This document shows, one piece after another, positions 1-9,901 of a stretch of DNA of 64,000 nt (its first letter is position 1; each line of letters starts with the position of its first letter). Origin of the DNA: Streptomyces exfoliatus (lineage in GTDB: Bacteria > Actinomycetota > Actinomycetes > Streptomycetales > Streptomycetaceae); NCBI RefSeq assembly GCF_000725545.1, contig NZ_JNZP01000024.1, positions 1 to 64,000 on the forward strand, given 5' to 3'. Under the pieces are notes generated by a model. It had not been told where the DNA came from, made no database searches, and was given only the letters and a program-made list of their open reading frames with translations. The translations under genes were made by a program, and so were the position numbers.

Positions 1-1
1 G

Positions 2-3000
2 GATCACGTCCTCAGCTACAAGTGGACGCTGCCCGACGGCACCGACGTGACCACCGGCGGCAACCAGGTCCAGACGGCTCTGCCGTCGGCCGTCGCCCCT
101 GGTGACAGTGTCGATCTCCAGGCCGTGGTGAAGACCCCGATCAACTCCGACAACGGCAACAAGCGTACTGACTACGTCCTGACCTGGGACGTCTACAACA
201 AGACCACCGGCACCTGGACGTCCGGCACCTCCGGCATCCCCGGTCTGAAGCAGAACGTGGCCGTGGAGGACCCCACCTCCAACCAGCTCGGCCTGGAGAA
301 GTTCTACTCCTACACCGGCAAGAACACCGGCGCCGGCCTCACGGTCATGAACAACCTGTCCTCGGGCAACAGCGTCTGGACGTACAACGCGTTCACCAAC
401 CCCGGCCGGGGCCTGAACACGTTCTTCCGCGTCGCGTACAACAGCCTCGACACCTCGGACACGGTGGCCGGTCACGGCTGGTCGTTCCAGGCTGCGGGCC
501 CGGTCCGGCTGGGCGCGCCGCTGGAGTTCCACCCGAAGCCGCACCCGACGGAGATCCGTCTCCCGGACGGCGACGGCACCACCCACGTCTTCCGCTGGGA
601 CAGTGTGAACAGCGTCTGGAAGGCCCCCGCGGGCGTCCACTACAAGCTGACGGCCAAGGCCGGCCTCGACTGCACGCCGCTGAAGGACCCGATCCCCGAC
701 GCCTGGACGATGACGCGTCCGGACGGTTCGCGGTTCGTGTTCGGCTGCGACGGCTACCTGACGTCCGCGATCGACCAGAACGGCAACACCCAGACCTACA
801 CCTACGAGGAACGCAAGTCCAACAACAAGCCGACGAAGTTCCTCCGTTACATCACGGACCCGTCCGGCCGTCAGACGCTCACCGTCGACTACTACGGCAA
901 GGGTGACGCCGCTTACGAGTACATCAACGACTCGGGCGCCAAGGTCAGCGGCACCAACCTGACCAACTCGAAGATCTACGACCACATCAAGTCGGTCACG
1001 GACATCTCCGGGCGCAAGATCGGCTTCTACTACACGACGAAGGGTCTGCTGGGTCAGTTCACCGACGGTGTGGGTTCCGCCCAGCCGAAGAACTTCCGGT
1101 TCACCTACGACGCGACTCAGGGCAACAAGAACGTCAAGCTCGTCAAGGCCACCGACCCGCGCGGAAACGCCAGCTCGATGGCGTACTACGCCCCGCAGGC
1201 CGGTGACGACCCGAAGTACCACTGGTGGACCAAGACGATCACTGACCGCCTCCAGGGCACCACGGGCTTCGCGTATGCCGTGAACGCGGTCAACAGCAAG
1301 TTCACGGACACCAAGGTCACCGACGCGGAGAACCACGCGACGGACTACGTGGCGGACGACTTCGGCCGCCCCGTCCAGACGACCAACGCCAAGTCCCAGA
1401 CCACCAAGATGAGCTGGGACGCGGACAACAACGTCACGTACCTGGAGGAGGCCAACGGAGCCAAGTCCGCCTACTGCTACGACCAGAAGACGGGCTTCCC
1501 GCTCTGGCAGCGCAACGCGGAGCACAACAAGGCGGGCGTCCCGGCGCAGTCCGAGTGCGCCCCCGGCACGTATCCGGCGAACGCGGCGACGTTCCAGTAC
1601 CAGACCCGCGCGGACGGATACTCCGCCGACCTGTTCCGCAAGTCGTCCCCTGAGGGGCGTACGTGGGAGTTCGGCTACGACGCCTTCGGCAACCTGAAGA
1701 CGGTCACCGACCCCAAGGGCGTCTCGACCACGACGGCGGGTGACTACACCACCTCGTACGAGTACAACTCCTACGGCCAGCTGACCAAGGCCACCGACCC
1801 CAACGGCAATCCGACGACGTACAGCGACTTCGGTCCGACGGGCTACCCGCACGGCATCACCGACGCGAAGTCCCACCGGACGACGTACGTCTACGACGCG
1901 CGTGGCCAGGTCACCGAGGTCACCGACGCGTTGGGCAAGAAGACCACGCAGACGTACGACACGTTCGGCCGTCCCCTGACGAGGACGGTGCCGAAGGACC
2001 AGGCCGCCGGCGACGTGATCACCATTCCGGCGCCGGAGTACGACGCCAACGACAACATCACCAAGTCGACGGCCCCCAACGGCTCCGTGTCCACCGCGGT
2101 GTACGACGTCACGGACCAGATCACGGCGGCGACCGGCCCGGCCAACAACCAGACCGCCTCGCGCACCACCTCGTACACCTACGACAAGGTCGGCAACGTC
2201 AAGACGGTCACCGAGCCCAAGGGCACGCTGACCACGTCCGTCGCGACGGACCACGTCACCACGAGCCACTACGACGAGATCTACCAGCTCACCTCCGTGG
2301 TCAACGCGGAGGGCGCCAAGCTCTCGTACGAGTACGACAACGTCGGCAACGTCGTCAAGGTCATCGACCCGAAGAAGAACGCGACCGCCGACACCACCGA
2401 CTACACGTCCAAGTCGACCTACGACCTCGCCCACCGGGTCACCTCGGCCACGGACGCGGCGGGGAAGACGACGTCGCAGACCTACGACAAGGACTCGCTG
2501 GTCGTCTCGACCACCGACGCCGAGAACAACGTCACCACCGTCGCCTACGACGAGCGTGGCAAGCGGAAGGAGGTGAAGGTCCCGCACGACGGCACCTCGC
2601 CGATCACGTACCGCACGACGAAGTACGAGTACGACCAGGTCGGCAACATCACCAAGGTCCTCACCCCGCGGGCGACCGCGGCCGGCAGCACCGAGGCCTT
2701 CACCGCCCGAACGACGTACGACGAGCTGAACCGGCCGGTCCGGCAGTACCAGCCGTACGACCCGAGCGACGCCCGCTACAACAAGGCGGACGTCTACCGG
2801 GAGACCCAGTACGACGCGGTCGGCAGGACGGCGAAGACCTCGCTGCCGCCGTCGAACGGCGAGACGGTCCGCAACGACACCACCTACGGCTACTTCGACA
2901 ACGGCCTGGTGAAGTCGGCCAAGGACCCCTGGGACATCGTCACCACGTACGACTACGACACGATGGGTCAGCAGACCACGCGCACCCTCACCTCGGCGGG

Positions 3001-5764
3001 CGGCTCCTCGAACCGCACGATGACGTGGTCGTACTACCCGGACGGTTCGCTGAAGTCCCGCTCGGACGACGGCGTACCGGTCGGCAAGTCGGTCGTCCTC
3101 GCGGACAACTCCGACACCCAGAACACCTCCTCGACCGGCACCTGGGCGAAGGGGAACATCACCGGTCAGCAGGGCTACGACCACGCCACGCATGCGGCGG
3201 GCGCGGGTACGGACGCCTTCACGTGGACGCTGAACATCCCGGCGGACGGTACGTACGACGTGTACGTGCGGTACCCGCAGGTGACGGGCGCGGCCTCGAC
3301 GGCGAAGTACACCCTGACCCACTCGACCGGTACGGTCGACAAGGCGGTCGACCAGAGGGCGAACGCCGGCGGCTGGGTCTCGCTGGGCGCCCACCCCTTC
3401 AAGCAGGGCAACGCGTCCCGCCTGCAGCTGTTCCAGAACAGCGGCGGCACCGTCGTCGCCGACGGCGTGAAGCTCGTCCGTGACACGAGCGGCGGGCCGG
3501 CGGACACGGAGAAGAAGACCCTCGTCTACTCCTACGACGTCAACGGCAACATGACCAAGGTCGACGACACCTCGTCCGGCGCGGCGGTCGACGGCTACAC
3601 GGTCACCTACACCGGCCTCAACCAGATTCAGAAGGTCACCGAGGCGCTGTCCGGCCAGGAGCAGAAGTCGACGTCGTACACGTACGACATCAACGGCCAG
3701 GCGGAGACGGTGTCGCACCCCGACCAGTTCTCGAAGTACACGTACGACCTGCGTGACCTCGTGGCGACCGTGTCCGTCGGCAAGACGTCCACGGACCCCT
3801 CGCCCAAGGTGACGTCGTACACGTACACCGACCGCGGCATGCCGCTGAAGGAGACGAAGGCCAACGGCAACACCGTCGACCACACGTACTACCTCGACGC
3901 GGCGCTGAAGTCGATCACGGAGAAGAAGGCCAACGGCACGCTGGTCTCCTCGCACGCCTACGCCTACGACCCCAACGGCAGCAAGGCGCAGGACGTCGCG
4001 AAGAAGATGAACGCCGACAACCACGCGGCGTACCTCGAATCGACCACCGCCTACACCTACGATCCGGCCGGCCGGCTGGCCAAGTCGGTCAAGACGGGCA
4101 ACGGCGCCGGCACGGACACCTACGTCCACGACGACAACGCCAACGTCGTCAGCCAGACGGTCGACGACGTCACCTCCACGTACGGGTACGACCGCAACCG
4201 GCTGCTGTCCATGACGACGCCGAACGCCACGTTCTCGTACAACTACGACCCGTTCGGCCGCCAGGAGTCCGTCACCTCGGACGGACAGGTCATCGAGCGG
4301 AGCGTGTACGACGGCTTCGACCGTCTCGTCGAGTCCCAGACCATGGGTGACACGGGCGCGCTGAAGTCCACCACGTACACGTTCGACCCGCTGGACCGCA
4401 CCACGTCCAAGACGGCCGACGGCAAGACGACGAAGTTCGCGTACCGGGGTCTCTCCTCGGAGATCCTGGACGAGAAGGTCGCGAACGCGGTGACCAAGTC
4501 GTACCAGTACGGCCCGTCGGGCCAGCGTCTGTCGCAGGTCAAGCACAACACCGACGGCACGACCGAGGACGGCTACTACGGTTACAACAGCCACACCGAC
4601 GTCGAGACGCTGACGGACAGCAGCGGTGACACGAAGGCGACCTACGGGTACACGGCGTACGGAAAGGACGACAAGGCCGAGTTCACCGGCATCGACAAGC
4701 CGGTCGCGGCCGATCCCACGAAGGAGGCCTACAACCCGTACCGGTACAACTCCAAGCGCTGGGACGCCCAGTCCGGCACGTACGACATGGGATTCCGGAG
4801 CTACAACCCGGGCCTGAACCGCTTCACCACGCGGGACATGTACAGCGGAGCCCTCTCCGACATGAACCTCGGCATGGATCCGTTCACCGGCAACCGGTAC
4901 GCCTTCGCGGGTGGCAACCCGACCAGCATGGTGGAGCTCGACGGGCACCTGCCGTGCGCCGAGGGCATCATGGACGTCTGCGGCGGGGGCGCGAGCACGG
5001 CCGGTGCCTGGTGCCTGGTCTGCGCGACGAACGCCAACCCGGGTATGGCCAAGCCGCGGGCACACATGCCCGCGGTGGAGAACGGTGACCTGAAGAACAT
5101 CGTCGAGGAACTCTACGCACGGGACTTCGTCAAGGACTCCGACGTCCAGGGCGACGGCCGGACGGCCACCGCGCTGATCCAGGAGTACAACACGGGTAAG
5201 CCGGTGGGTAAGTGGCATGCCGAGAAGGCGTCCAACAAGCTGAAGGGACTGGCGGGCCTTCTCGAGCAGGACCGGAAGGCCCGGGTGGGCGGCGGTAACG
5301 GCATCCTCTCGGACGCCGACCTCAAGGTGGCCAAGAGCGAGGCGGCCGACCTGTGGAACGCGCTCAACGCGAAGGACGTAGCGGGTGCCGCGACCGCCCA
5401 TGTGCAGTCCCACCCGGAGACGCTCAAGGCCATCACGAAGAACCGGGAGGACATCATCAAGTCCGTGGCCATGGCGGACATCACGGGCCAGGCCTTCGAG
5501 CAGCACCATCCCAAGGCAGCTCCGAGGCCGGTCGGTGAGCCCACGAAGCTCAGCGGCGGATACAAGGCCTTCGGTGTCGTCGGCGGCGTGGCGAGCGCCG
5601 CGCAGGCACCCAGTTACGTGCGGCAGTACGGCTGGAAGCGTGGCGCGTGGGAGCTGTTCAAGGACGTGGTCGACCCCCTTGGCATGTCGGACAATACGAC
5701 CGACCCGTTCTATCCTGAGGACACCGGGCCCTGCGGCCCCAGGGGTATCTACTGCCAGGCGTAG
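2..5764 (+). CDS. Rhs/YD-repeat polymorphic toxin, 5' end outside window
   Basis: The reading frame is open from base 2, so the true start lies upstream; the first in-window start-like codon is GTG 47 and residues are numbered from it. The protein is a long run of Tyr-Asp (YD) repeats (many 'Y.YD..GN' units), typical of Rhs shells that encapsulate a C-terminal toxin. Residues about 1010-1150 form an inserted beta-sandwich resembling golvesin C-terminal-like domains. The Rhs core closing motif is at about 1565-1635 (RYNSKRWDAQSGTYD ... YNPGLNRFTTRD ... NRYAFAGGNPTS), followed by a variable tip of about 270 residues. The tip has six Cys near its ends, a short hydrophobic stretch (FGVVGGVASAAQAPSYV) and no toxin motif I recognise. 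In the family, the tip is the released toxin and the next gene is its immunity partner. The shell call is firm; the toxin activity is unknown. Confidence 0.93.
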   Translation, partial: DHVLSYKWTLPDGTDVTTGGNQVQTALPSAVAPGDSVDLQAVVKTPINSDNGNKRTDYVLTWDVYNKTTGTWTSGTSGIPGLKQNVAVEDPTSNQLGLEKFYSYTGKNTGAGLTVMNNLSSGNSVWTYNAFTNPGRGLNTFFRVAYNSLDTSDTVAGHGWSFQAAGPVRLGAPLEFHPKPHPTEIRLPDGDGTTHVFRWDSVNSVWKAPAGVHYKLTAKAGLDCTPLKDPIPDAWTMTRPDGSRFVFGCDGYLTSAIDQNGNTQTYTYEERKSNNKPTKFLRYITDPSGRQTLTVDYYGKGDAAYEYINDSGAKVSGTNLTNSKIYDHIKSVTDISGRKIGFYYTTKGLLGQFTDGVGSAQPKNFRFTYDATQGNKNVKLVKATDPRGNASSMAYYAPQAGDDPKYHWWTKTITDRLQGTTGFAYAVNAVNSKFTDTKVTDAENHATDYVADDFGRPVQTTNAKSQTTKMSWDADNNVTYLEEANGAKSAYCYDQKTGFPLWQRNAEHNKAGVPAQSECAPGTYPANAATFQYQTRADGYSADLFRKSSPEGRTWEFGYDAFGNLKTVTDPKGVSTTTAGDYTTSYEYNSYGQLTKATDPNGNPTTYSDFGPTGYPHGITDAKSHRTTYVYDARGQVTEVTDALGKKTTQTYDTFGRPLTRTVPKDQAAGDVITIPAPEYDANDNITKSTAPNGSVSTAVYDVTDQITAATGPANNQTASRTTSYTYDKVGNVKTVTEPKGTLTTSVATDHVTTSHYDEIYQLTSVVNAEGAKLSYEYDNVGNVVKVIDPKKNATADTTDYTSKSTYDLAHRVTSATDAAGKTTSQTYDKDSLVVSTTDAENNVTTVAYDERGKRKEVKVPHDGTSPITYRTTKYEYDQVGNITKVLTPRATAAGSTEAFTARTTYDELNRPVRQYQPYDPSDARYNKADVYRETQYDAVGRTAKTSLPPSNGETVRNDTTYGYFDNGLVKSAKDPWDIVTTYDYDTMGQQTTRTLTSAGGSSNRTMTWSYYPDGSLKSRSDDGVPVGKSVVLADNSDTQNTSSTGTWAKGNITGQQGYDHATHAAGAGTDAFTWTLNIPADGTYDVYVRYPQVTGAASTAKYTLTHSTGTVDKAVDQRANAGGWVSLGAHPFKQGNASRLQLFQNSGGTVVADGVKLVRDTSGGPADTEKKTLVYSYDVNGNMTKVDDTSSGAAVDGYTVTYTGLNQIQKVTEALSGQEQKSTSYTYDINGQAETVSHPDQFSKYTYDLRDLVATVSVGKTSTDPSPKVTSYTYTDRGMPLKETKANGNTVDHTYYLDAALKSITEKKANGTLVSSHAYAYDPNGSKAQDVAKKMNADNHAAYLESTTAYTYDPAGRLAKSVKTGNGAGTDTYVHDDNANVVSQTVDDVTSTYGYDRNRLLSMTTPNATFSYNYDPFGRQESVTSDGQVIERSVYDGFDRLVESQTMGDTGALKSTTYTFDPLDRTTSKTADGKTTKFAYRGLSSEILDEKVANAVTKSYQYGPSGQRLSQVKHNTDGTTEDGYYGYNSHTDVETLTDSSGDTKATYGYTAYGKDDKAEFTGIDKPVAADPTKEAYNPYRYNSKRWDAQSGTYDMGFRSYNPGLNRFTTRDMYSGALSDMNLGMDPFTGNRYAFAGGNPTSMVELDGHLPCAEGIMDVCGGGASTAGAWCLVCATNANPGMAKPRAHMPAVENGDLKNIVEELYARDFVKDSDVQGDGRTATALIQEYNTGKPVGKWHAEKASNKLKGLAGLLEQDRKARVGGGNGILSDADLKVAKSEAADLWNALNAKDVAGAATAHVQSHPETLKAITKNREDIIKSVAMADITGQAFEQHHPKAAPRPVGEPTKLSGGYKAFGVVGGVASAAQAPSYVRQYGWKRGAWELFKDVVDPLGMSDNTTDPFYPEDTGPCGPRGIYCQA

Positions 5765-5791
5765 GCCCTCTCGCTGAAACACCGAAATAAT

Positions 5792-5824
5792 GGGGCCCAT
5801 CGCGCATCCGGCGCGATGGGCCCC
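5792..5824 (+). terminator. Perfect 14-bp hairpin between rhs and the immunity candidate
   Basis: Arms 5792-5805 (GGGGCCCATCGCGC) and 5811-5824 are exactly complementary with a 5-nt loop. There is no U-tract, as is common for streptomycete terminators. It lies 27 bp after the rhs stop and 49 bp before the next start, so it could end the long toxin mRNA or attenuate transcription into the immunity gene. Confidence 0.7.
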
Positions 5825-5873
5825 GCCCCATGCGCCATCGCGTCGCCATTTCAGGAACCGTGGAGAGAGACAG

Positions 5874-6320
5874 TTGGAGAAGATCGAGTTCGCGGACGTC
5901 GTTCGGGCGTACCTCCGGACTGTGCCGCAGGCCGCCGAGGTGTTGCGGCGGATTCCGGAGCCGCAGCGATCGAGTTTCGAAGCCTGGCCAGATGAGGAGT
6001 CCGATCTCTTCGACTTCCTCCCGATGGCTTTCGTGCGTCCGGTTCTCCTCCCCCGCCTGACGGAGGATCCGCCCCGACCTGACGTTCTGACACCGTGCTT
6101 CGACTTCATCGAGGGACTGGCCAGGAACCCGAACGCGTACGTACAGAACGCGCTGCATTTCGAGGTGTATGAGCAGTTCCTGCGCAGCCGCGAGATCCTG
6201 TTGAGGGCACGCCGGTTCTGCGGCCCGGTCGCGGGTGAGGCCCTTCTCCAGATGCTCAAGGAGAACTATCCGGCGACGCTGGACGAGCTGAACGGCGAAT
6301 CCGAGCCCGACCGCCCCTGA
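5874..6320 (+). CDS. Small cytoplasmic protein, candidate Rhs immunity protein
   Basis: 148-aa protein beginning LEKIEFADVVRAYL. I chose the TTG start at 5874 because GGAGAG (5862-5867) sits 6 nt upstream. The longer reading from 5790 would start inside the hairpin and has no ribosome site. The protein is acidic, helical and has no signal peptide or membrane segment. I recognise no domain. Its position directly after an Rhs toxin tip is where cognate immunity genes usually sit, so the functional call rests on context only. If it is the antidote it should bind the 270-residue Rhs tip. Alternatively it may be an unrelated small protein. Confidence 0.7.
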   Translation: MEKIEFADVVRAYLRTVPQAAEVLRRIPEPQRSSFEAWPDEESDLFDFLPMAFVRPVLLPRLTEDPPRPDVLTPCFDFIEGLARNPNAYVQNALHFEVYEQFLRSREILLRARRFCGPVAGEALLQMLKENYPATLDELNGESEPDRP

Positions 6321-6541
6321 GCGGAAGTCGGTTCGCCCCGCTATGTACGGCGCACGGTGTGGGCCGGCTGAGCGCCCATGGGATCTCCGCGCGCCCTACC
6401 GGTGTCCACGGGGAGCGGGAAATGATGAGCCCACCGCACATCTGCGACCGCACAGCCGCACCACACATGCACCGCACATGAACCAGGCGATCCGCGTCCG
6501 CGTCCCCGTCCCTCGGGCAGGGCATGCGGCGGAAGGAGCTC

Positions 6542-7300
6542 ATGGTGTTGCTTCTCATCTCCCCGGACAGTGTCGAGGAAGCCCGCGACTGCGCGAAGGC
6601 GGCGGAGCACCTCGACATCGTCGACGTCAAGAAGCCCGACGAGGGCTCGCTCGGCGCCAACTTCCCCTGGGTCATCCGAGAGATCCGCGACGCCGTACCG
6701 GCGGACAAGCCGGTGTCCGCCACCGTGGGGGACGTCCCGTACAAGCCCGGCACGGTGGCTCAGGCCGCGCTCGGCGCGGTCGTCTCCGGCGCCACGTACA
6801 TCAAGGTCGGCCTCTACGGCTGCACGACGCCCGACCAGGCCATCGAGGTCATGCGCGGGGTCGTCCGCGCGGTGAAGGACCACCGCCCCGACGCGCTCGT
6901 CGTCGCCTCCGGTTACGCCGACGCCCACCGCATCGGCTGCGTCAACCCGCTCGCCGTGCCCGACATCGCCGCCCGCTCCGGTGCCGACGCGGCCATGCTG
7001 GACACCGCCATCAAGGACGGGACGCGGCTGTTCGACCACGTTCCTCCGGAGGTCTGCGCCGAGTTCGTGCGGCTGGCCCACGGCTCCGGTCTGCTCGCGG
7101 CCCTCGCGGGCAGCGTCACGCGGGCCGACCTCGGCCCGCTGACCCGCATGGGCACGGACATCGTGGGCGTGCGGGGAGCGGTCTGCGAGGGCGGCGACCG
7201 CAACGCCGGCCGGATCCAGCCGCACCTGGTGGCCGCCTTCCGGGCGGAGATGGACCGGCAGGCCAGGGAGCACGCCGCCGACGCCCCCGTCGTGAACTGA
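6542..7300 (+). CDS. mfnB: (5-formylfuran-3-yl)methyl phosphate synthase (MfnB family)
   Basis: The sequence matches the 4-HFC-P synthase family (TIM barrel), which condenses two glyceraldehyde-3-phosphate molecules into a phosphorylated hydroxymethyl-furaldehyde in methanofuran biosynthesis. Visible conserved blocks are [19 protein letters not shown] near the N-terminus, [29 protein letters not shown] and [18 protein letters not shown]. The lysines and aspartates of the family's active site are present in DVKKP, YIK and LDTAIKD. Start: ATG 6542 after GGAAGGAG (6531-6538), or GTG 6545, which fits family N-termini equally well. It is the first gene of a tight operon with two dehydrogenases and a methyltransferase. 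Methanofuran itself is not expected in this organism, so the furan probably goes into another small molecule. The 221 bp upstream hold no gene. Confidence 0.9.
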   Translation: MVLLLISPDSVEEARDCAKAAEHLDIVDVKKPDEGSLGANFPWVIREIRDAVPADKPVSATVGDVPYKPGTVAQAALGAVVSGATYIKVGLYGCTTPDQAIEVMRGVVRAVKDHRPDALVVASGYADAHRIGCVNPLAVPDIAARSGADAAMLDTAIKDGTRLFDHVPPEVCAEFVRLAHGSGLLAALAGSVTRADLGPLTRMGTDIVGVRGAVCEGGDRNAGRIQPHLVAAFRAEMDRQAREHAADAPVVN

Positions 7301-7308
7301 CCGCCGGC

Positions 7309-8712
7309 ATGCCGACGCCCGAGGCCGACGGCGTCCCCGGACGCCGGTCCTCACGCTTCCCCGTCGTCGACCCGGCCACAGGGGAGACCTTCGACGAGGC
7401 CCCCGACCAGCAGCCGGCCGAGCTGGACGAGGTGGTCGCCCGCGCCCGCCGAGCCTGGGGCGGCTGGCGCGCCGACCAGGCCGCCCGCACCAGCGCCCTG
7501 CTCGCCGCGGCCGACGCCGTGGACGCGGCGGGCGACGACCTCGCCCGGCTGCTCACCCGCGAACAGGGCAAGCCCCTCGCCGAGTCGTACGCGGAGGTCG
7601 CGCGTACGACGGCCCGCCTGCGCTACTTCGCCGAGCTGGCGCCCCGGACCCGCCGGATCGACGACGGCCGGCCCGTTCGCAGCGAGATCCGTTGGCGTTC
7701 CCTGGGGCCCGTCGCCGCCATCGTGCCGTGGAACTTCCCCCTCCAGCTCGCGGCGGCGAAGTTCGCCCCCGCGCTCGCGGCGGGCAACACCATGGTCCTG
7801 AAACCGTCGCCGTTCACCCCGCTCGCCACCCGGCTGCTCGGCTCCCTCCTCGCCACCGCCCTGCCGGAGGACGTACTGACCGTCGTCACCGGCCGCGAAC
7901 CCCTCGGTGCCCGCCTCGCGGCCCACCCGGGCATCCGCCACGTCACCTTCACCGGCTCGGTGCCCACCGGGCGGGCCGTAGCCGGAGCGGCGGCGGCCTC
8001 GCTCGCCCGGGTCACCCTGGAGCTGGGTGGCAACGACGCCGCCGTCCTCCTCGACGACGTCGACGTGGACGGGATCGCGGACCGGCTGTTCTGGGCGGCG
8101 TTCCGCAACTGCGGTCAGGTCTGCATGGCGGTCAAACGCGTCTACGTCCCGGCCCGGCTCCACGCCGAGGTCGTCGAAGCCCTCGCCCGGCGCGCGAAGG
8201 CCGTCACCGTCGGGCCCGGTCTCGATCCGGGAACCCGGCTGGGACCGGTCAACAACGCCCCCCAGCTGGCCCGGGTCGAACAGATCACGGAGCAGGCCCT
8301 CGCCCACGGCGCCCGGGCGGCGTCCGGCGGCCACCGGCTGGACGGACCCGGATACTTCTTCGCCCCCACGATCCTCACCGACGTCCCGCCCGGCAGTCCG
8401 GTGGTGACCGGGGAACAGTTCGGACCGGTGCTGCCGGTGGTGCCGTACGGCACCCTCGACGAGGCCGTCGACGCGGCCAACGGCACCGGCTTCGGCCTCG
8501 GCGGCTCCGTGTGGGGCACCGATCTCGACCGGGCCGAGGCGGTGGCCGACCGGCTGGAATGCGGCACGGCCTGGATCAACCACCATGCCGAACTGTCCCT
8601 CCACCAGCCCTTCGCAGGCGTCAAGGACAGCGGGGTCGGCGTCGCGGGCGGACCGTGGGGGCTCTACGGCAACCTCCGGCCGTTCGTCGTCCACCGCCCG
8701 GAGGAGGGGTGA
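7309..8712 (+). CDS. NAD(P)+-dependent aldehyde dehydrogenase
   Basis: 467 aa, normal length for the ALDH superfamily. The Rossmann/cofactor region shows IVPWNFPLQLAAAKFAPALAAGNTMVLKPS. The catalytic glutamate motif is LELGGNDAAV and the catalytic cysteine lies in FRNCGQVCMAVKR. It oxidises an aldehyde to the acid. The ATG is 8 nt after the mfnB stop and has no strong ribosome site, suggesting translational coupling. In this operon a plausible substrate is a furan aldehyde derived from the MfnB product, but the sequence alone does not fix it; the fold is close to succinate-semialdehyde/benzaldehyde-type dehydrogenases. Confidence 0.93.
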   Translation: MPTPEADGVPGRRSSRFPVVDPATGETFDEAPDQQPAELDEVVARARRAWGGWRADQAARTSALLAAADAVDAAGDDLARLLTREQGKPLAESYAEVARTTARLRYFAELAPRTRRIDDGRPVRSEIRWRSLGPVAAIVPWNFPLQLAAAKFAPALAAGNTMVLKPSPFTPLATRLLGSLLATALPEDVLTVVTGREPLGARLAAHPGIRHVTFTGSVPTGRAVAGAAAASLARVTLELGGNDAAVLLDDVDVDGIADRLFWAAFRNCGQVCMAVKRVYVPARLHAEVVEALARRAKAVTVGPGLDPGTRLGPVNNAPQLARVEQITEQALAHGARAASGGHRLDGPGYFFAPTILTDVPPGSPVVTGEQFGPVLPVVPYGTLDEAVDAANGTGFGLGGSVWGTDLDRAEAVADRLECGTAWINHHAELSLHQPFAGVKDSGVGVAGGPWGLYGNLRPFVVHRPEEG

Positions 8713-8714
8713 CG

Positions 8715-9821
8715 ATGAGGTTCCAGGCGGCCGTACTCCGCTCGTACGACAGCCCGTTCACGGTCGAGGACGTGACCCTGCGGACGGAACCCGACGACGG
8801 CGAGATCCTGGTCGAGATCGCGGGCGCGGGGATGTGCCGGACCGATCTCGCGGTCCGGCGCTCCGCCGGCCGCAGCCCGCTGCCGGCCGTCCTCGGGCAC
8901 GAGGGCGCCGGGGTCGTGGTGCGGACGGGCGGCGGCCCCGACACCGCGCTCGACGTGGGTGACCACGTCGTGCTGAGCTTCGACTCCTGCGGGCACTGCC
9001 GGAACTGCCTCGGGGCGGCCCCCGCCTACTGCGACTCCTTCGCCTCCCTCAACCTCTTCGGAGGACGCCAGGAGGAACCGCCGCGGCACACCGACGCGGC
9101 CGGGAAGGCGCTGGCCCCCCGGTGGTTCGGCCAGTCCTCGTTCGCCGAGTACGCGCTCGTCCCGGCCCGCAACGCCGTCCGGGTCGACCCGGCACTGCCG
9201 CTCGAACTGCTCGGGCCCCTCGGCTGCGGCTTCCTCACCGGCGCCGGAGCCGTGCTGAACACCTTCGGAGCGGGCCCCGGCGACACCCTGGCGGTCCTCG
9301 GCGCCGGAGCCGTGGGCCTGGCCGCGGTGATGGCGGCCACCGCCGCCGGCGCCCTGACCGTGGCCGTCGACCGGCATCCCCAGCGGCTCGCCCTGGCCGA
9401 ACGGTTCGGCGCGATCCCGCTGCCCGCCGGAACGGCCGGGCTGCCCGAACGGATCCGACGGCTGACCGGCGGCGGCGCGCAGTACGCCCTGGACACCACG
9501 GCCTCGGCCCCGCTCATCAACACCGCGCTCCAAGCGCTGCGCCCCACGGGAAGCCTCGGCCTGGTGGCCCGACTGCACACCGCGCTGTCGCTGGAACCCG
9601 GCACCCTCGACCGGGGCCGCGGCATCCGCCACATCTGCGAGGGGGACGCCGTACCGGGACTCCTGATACCCCGGCTGACCCGGCTGTGGCAGGCCGGCCG
9701 CTTCCCCTTCGACCAGCTGATCCGCACCTACCCGCTGGCCGACATCAACGAGGCCGAACGCGACTGCGACGCGGGCCGCGTGGTCAAGCCCGTCCTGCTC
9801 CCGGAGAGGAAGAGCCGATGA
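8715..9821 (+). CDS. Zinc-dependent (aryl-)alcohol dehydrogenase, MDR family
   Basis: 368-aa medium-chain dehydrogenase. Catalytic zinc ligands are visible in GMCRTD, LGHEGAG and GPLGCGF. The four structural-zinc cysteines lie in SCGHCRNCLGAAPAYC. The nucleotide-binding loop is VLGAGAVGLAAV. The layout resembles class-III/aryl-alcohol (benzyl alcohol) dehydrogenases. ATG 8715 is preceded by GAGGAGGGG overlapping the end of the aldehyde dehydrogenase gene, which stops 2 nt upstream. In the operon it could interconvert a hydroxymethyl-furan alcohol and the aldehyde; substrate assignment is inference. Confidence 0.92.
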   Translation: MRFQAAVLRSYDSPFTVEDVTLRTEPDDGEILVEIAGAGMCRTDLAVRRSAGRSPLPAVLGHEGAGVVVRTGGGPDTALDVGDHVVLSFDSCGHCRNCLGAAPAYCDSFASLNLFGGRQEEPPRHTDAAGKALAPRWFGQSSFAEYALVPARNAVRVDPALPLELLGPLGCGFLTGAGAVLNTFGAGPGDTLAVLGAGAVGLAAVMAATAAGALTVAVDRHPQRLALAERFGAIPLPAGTAGLPERIRRLTGGGAQYALDTTASAPLINTALQALRPTGSLGLVARLHTALSLEPGTLDRGRGIRHICEGDAVPGLLIPRLTRLWQAGRFPFDQLIRTYPLADINEAERDCDAGRVVKPVLLPERKSR

Positions 9822-9901
9822 GCGAGGCGCGTGGCACCCCGGGCCCACCCCGTCCGACCAGCGGAGACCCCGAAACCCTCACTCCCGCCCACGGAGGACA
9901 C

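Noticed and set aside
5790..5873. Longer version of the immunity candidate starting at ATG 5790
   Set aside because: It would start at the base of a perfect hairpin without a ribosome site, whereas TTG 5874 has GGAGAG at good spacing.
7692..9821. Long shadow frames over the furan operon and other GC-rich genes
   Set aside because: Arg/Pro/Gly-rich translations in alternative frames are expected from high-GC third positions and show no domain.
9818..9901. ATGA-overlapping upstream start for the methyltransferase
   Set aside because: Possible, but the added residues are low-complexity and the GGAGG before ATG 9902 fits the family N-terminus better.
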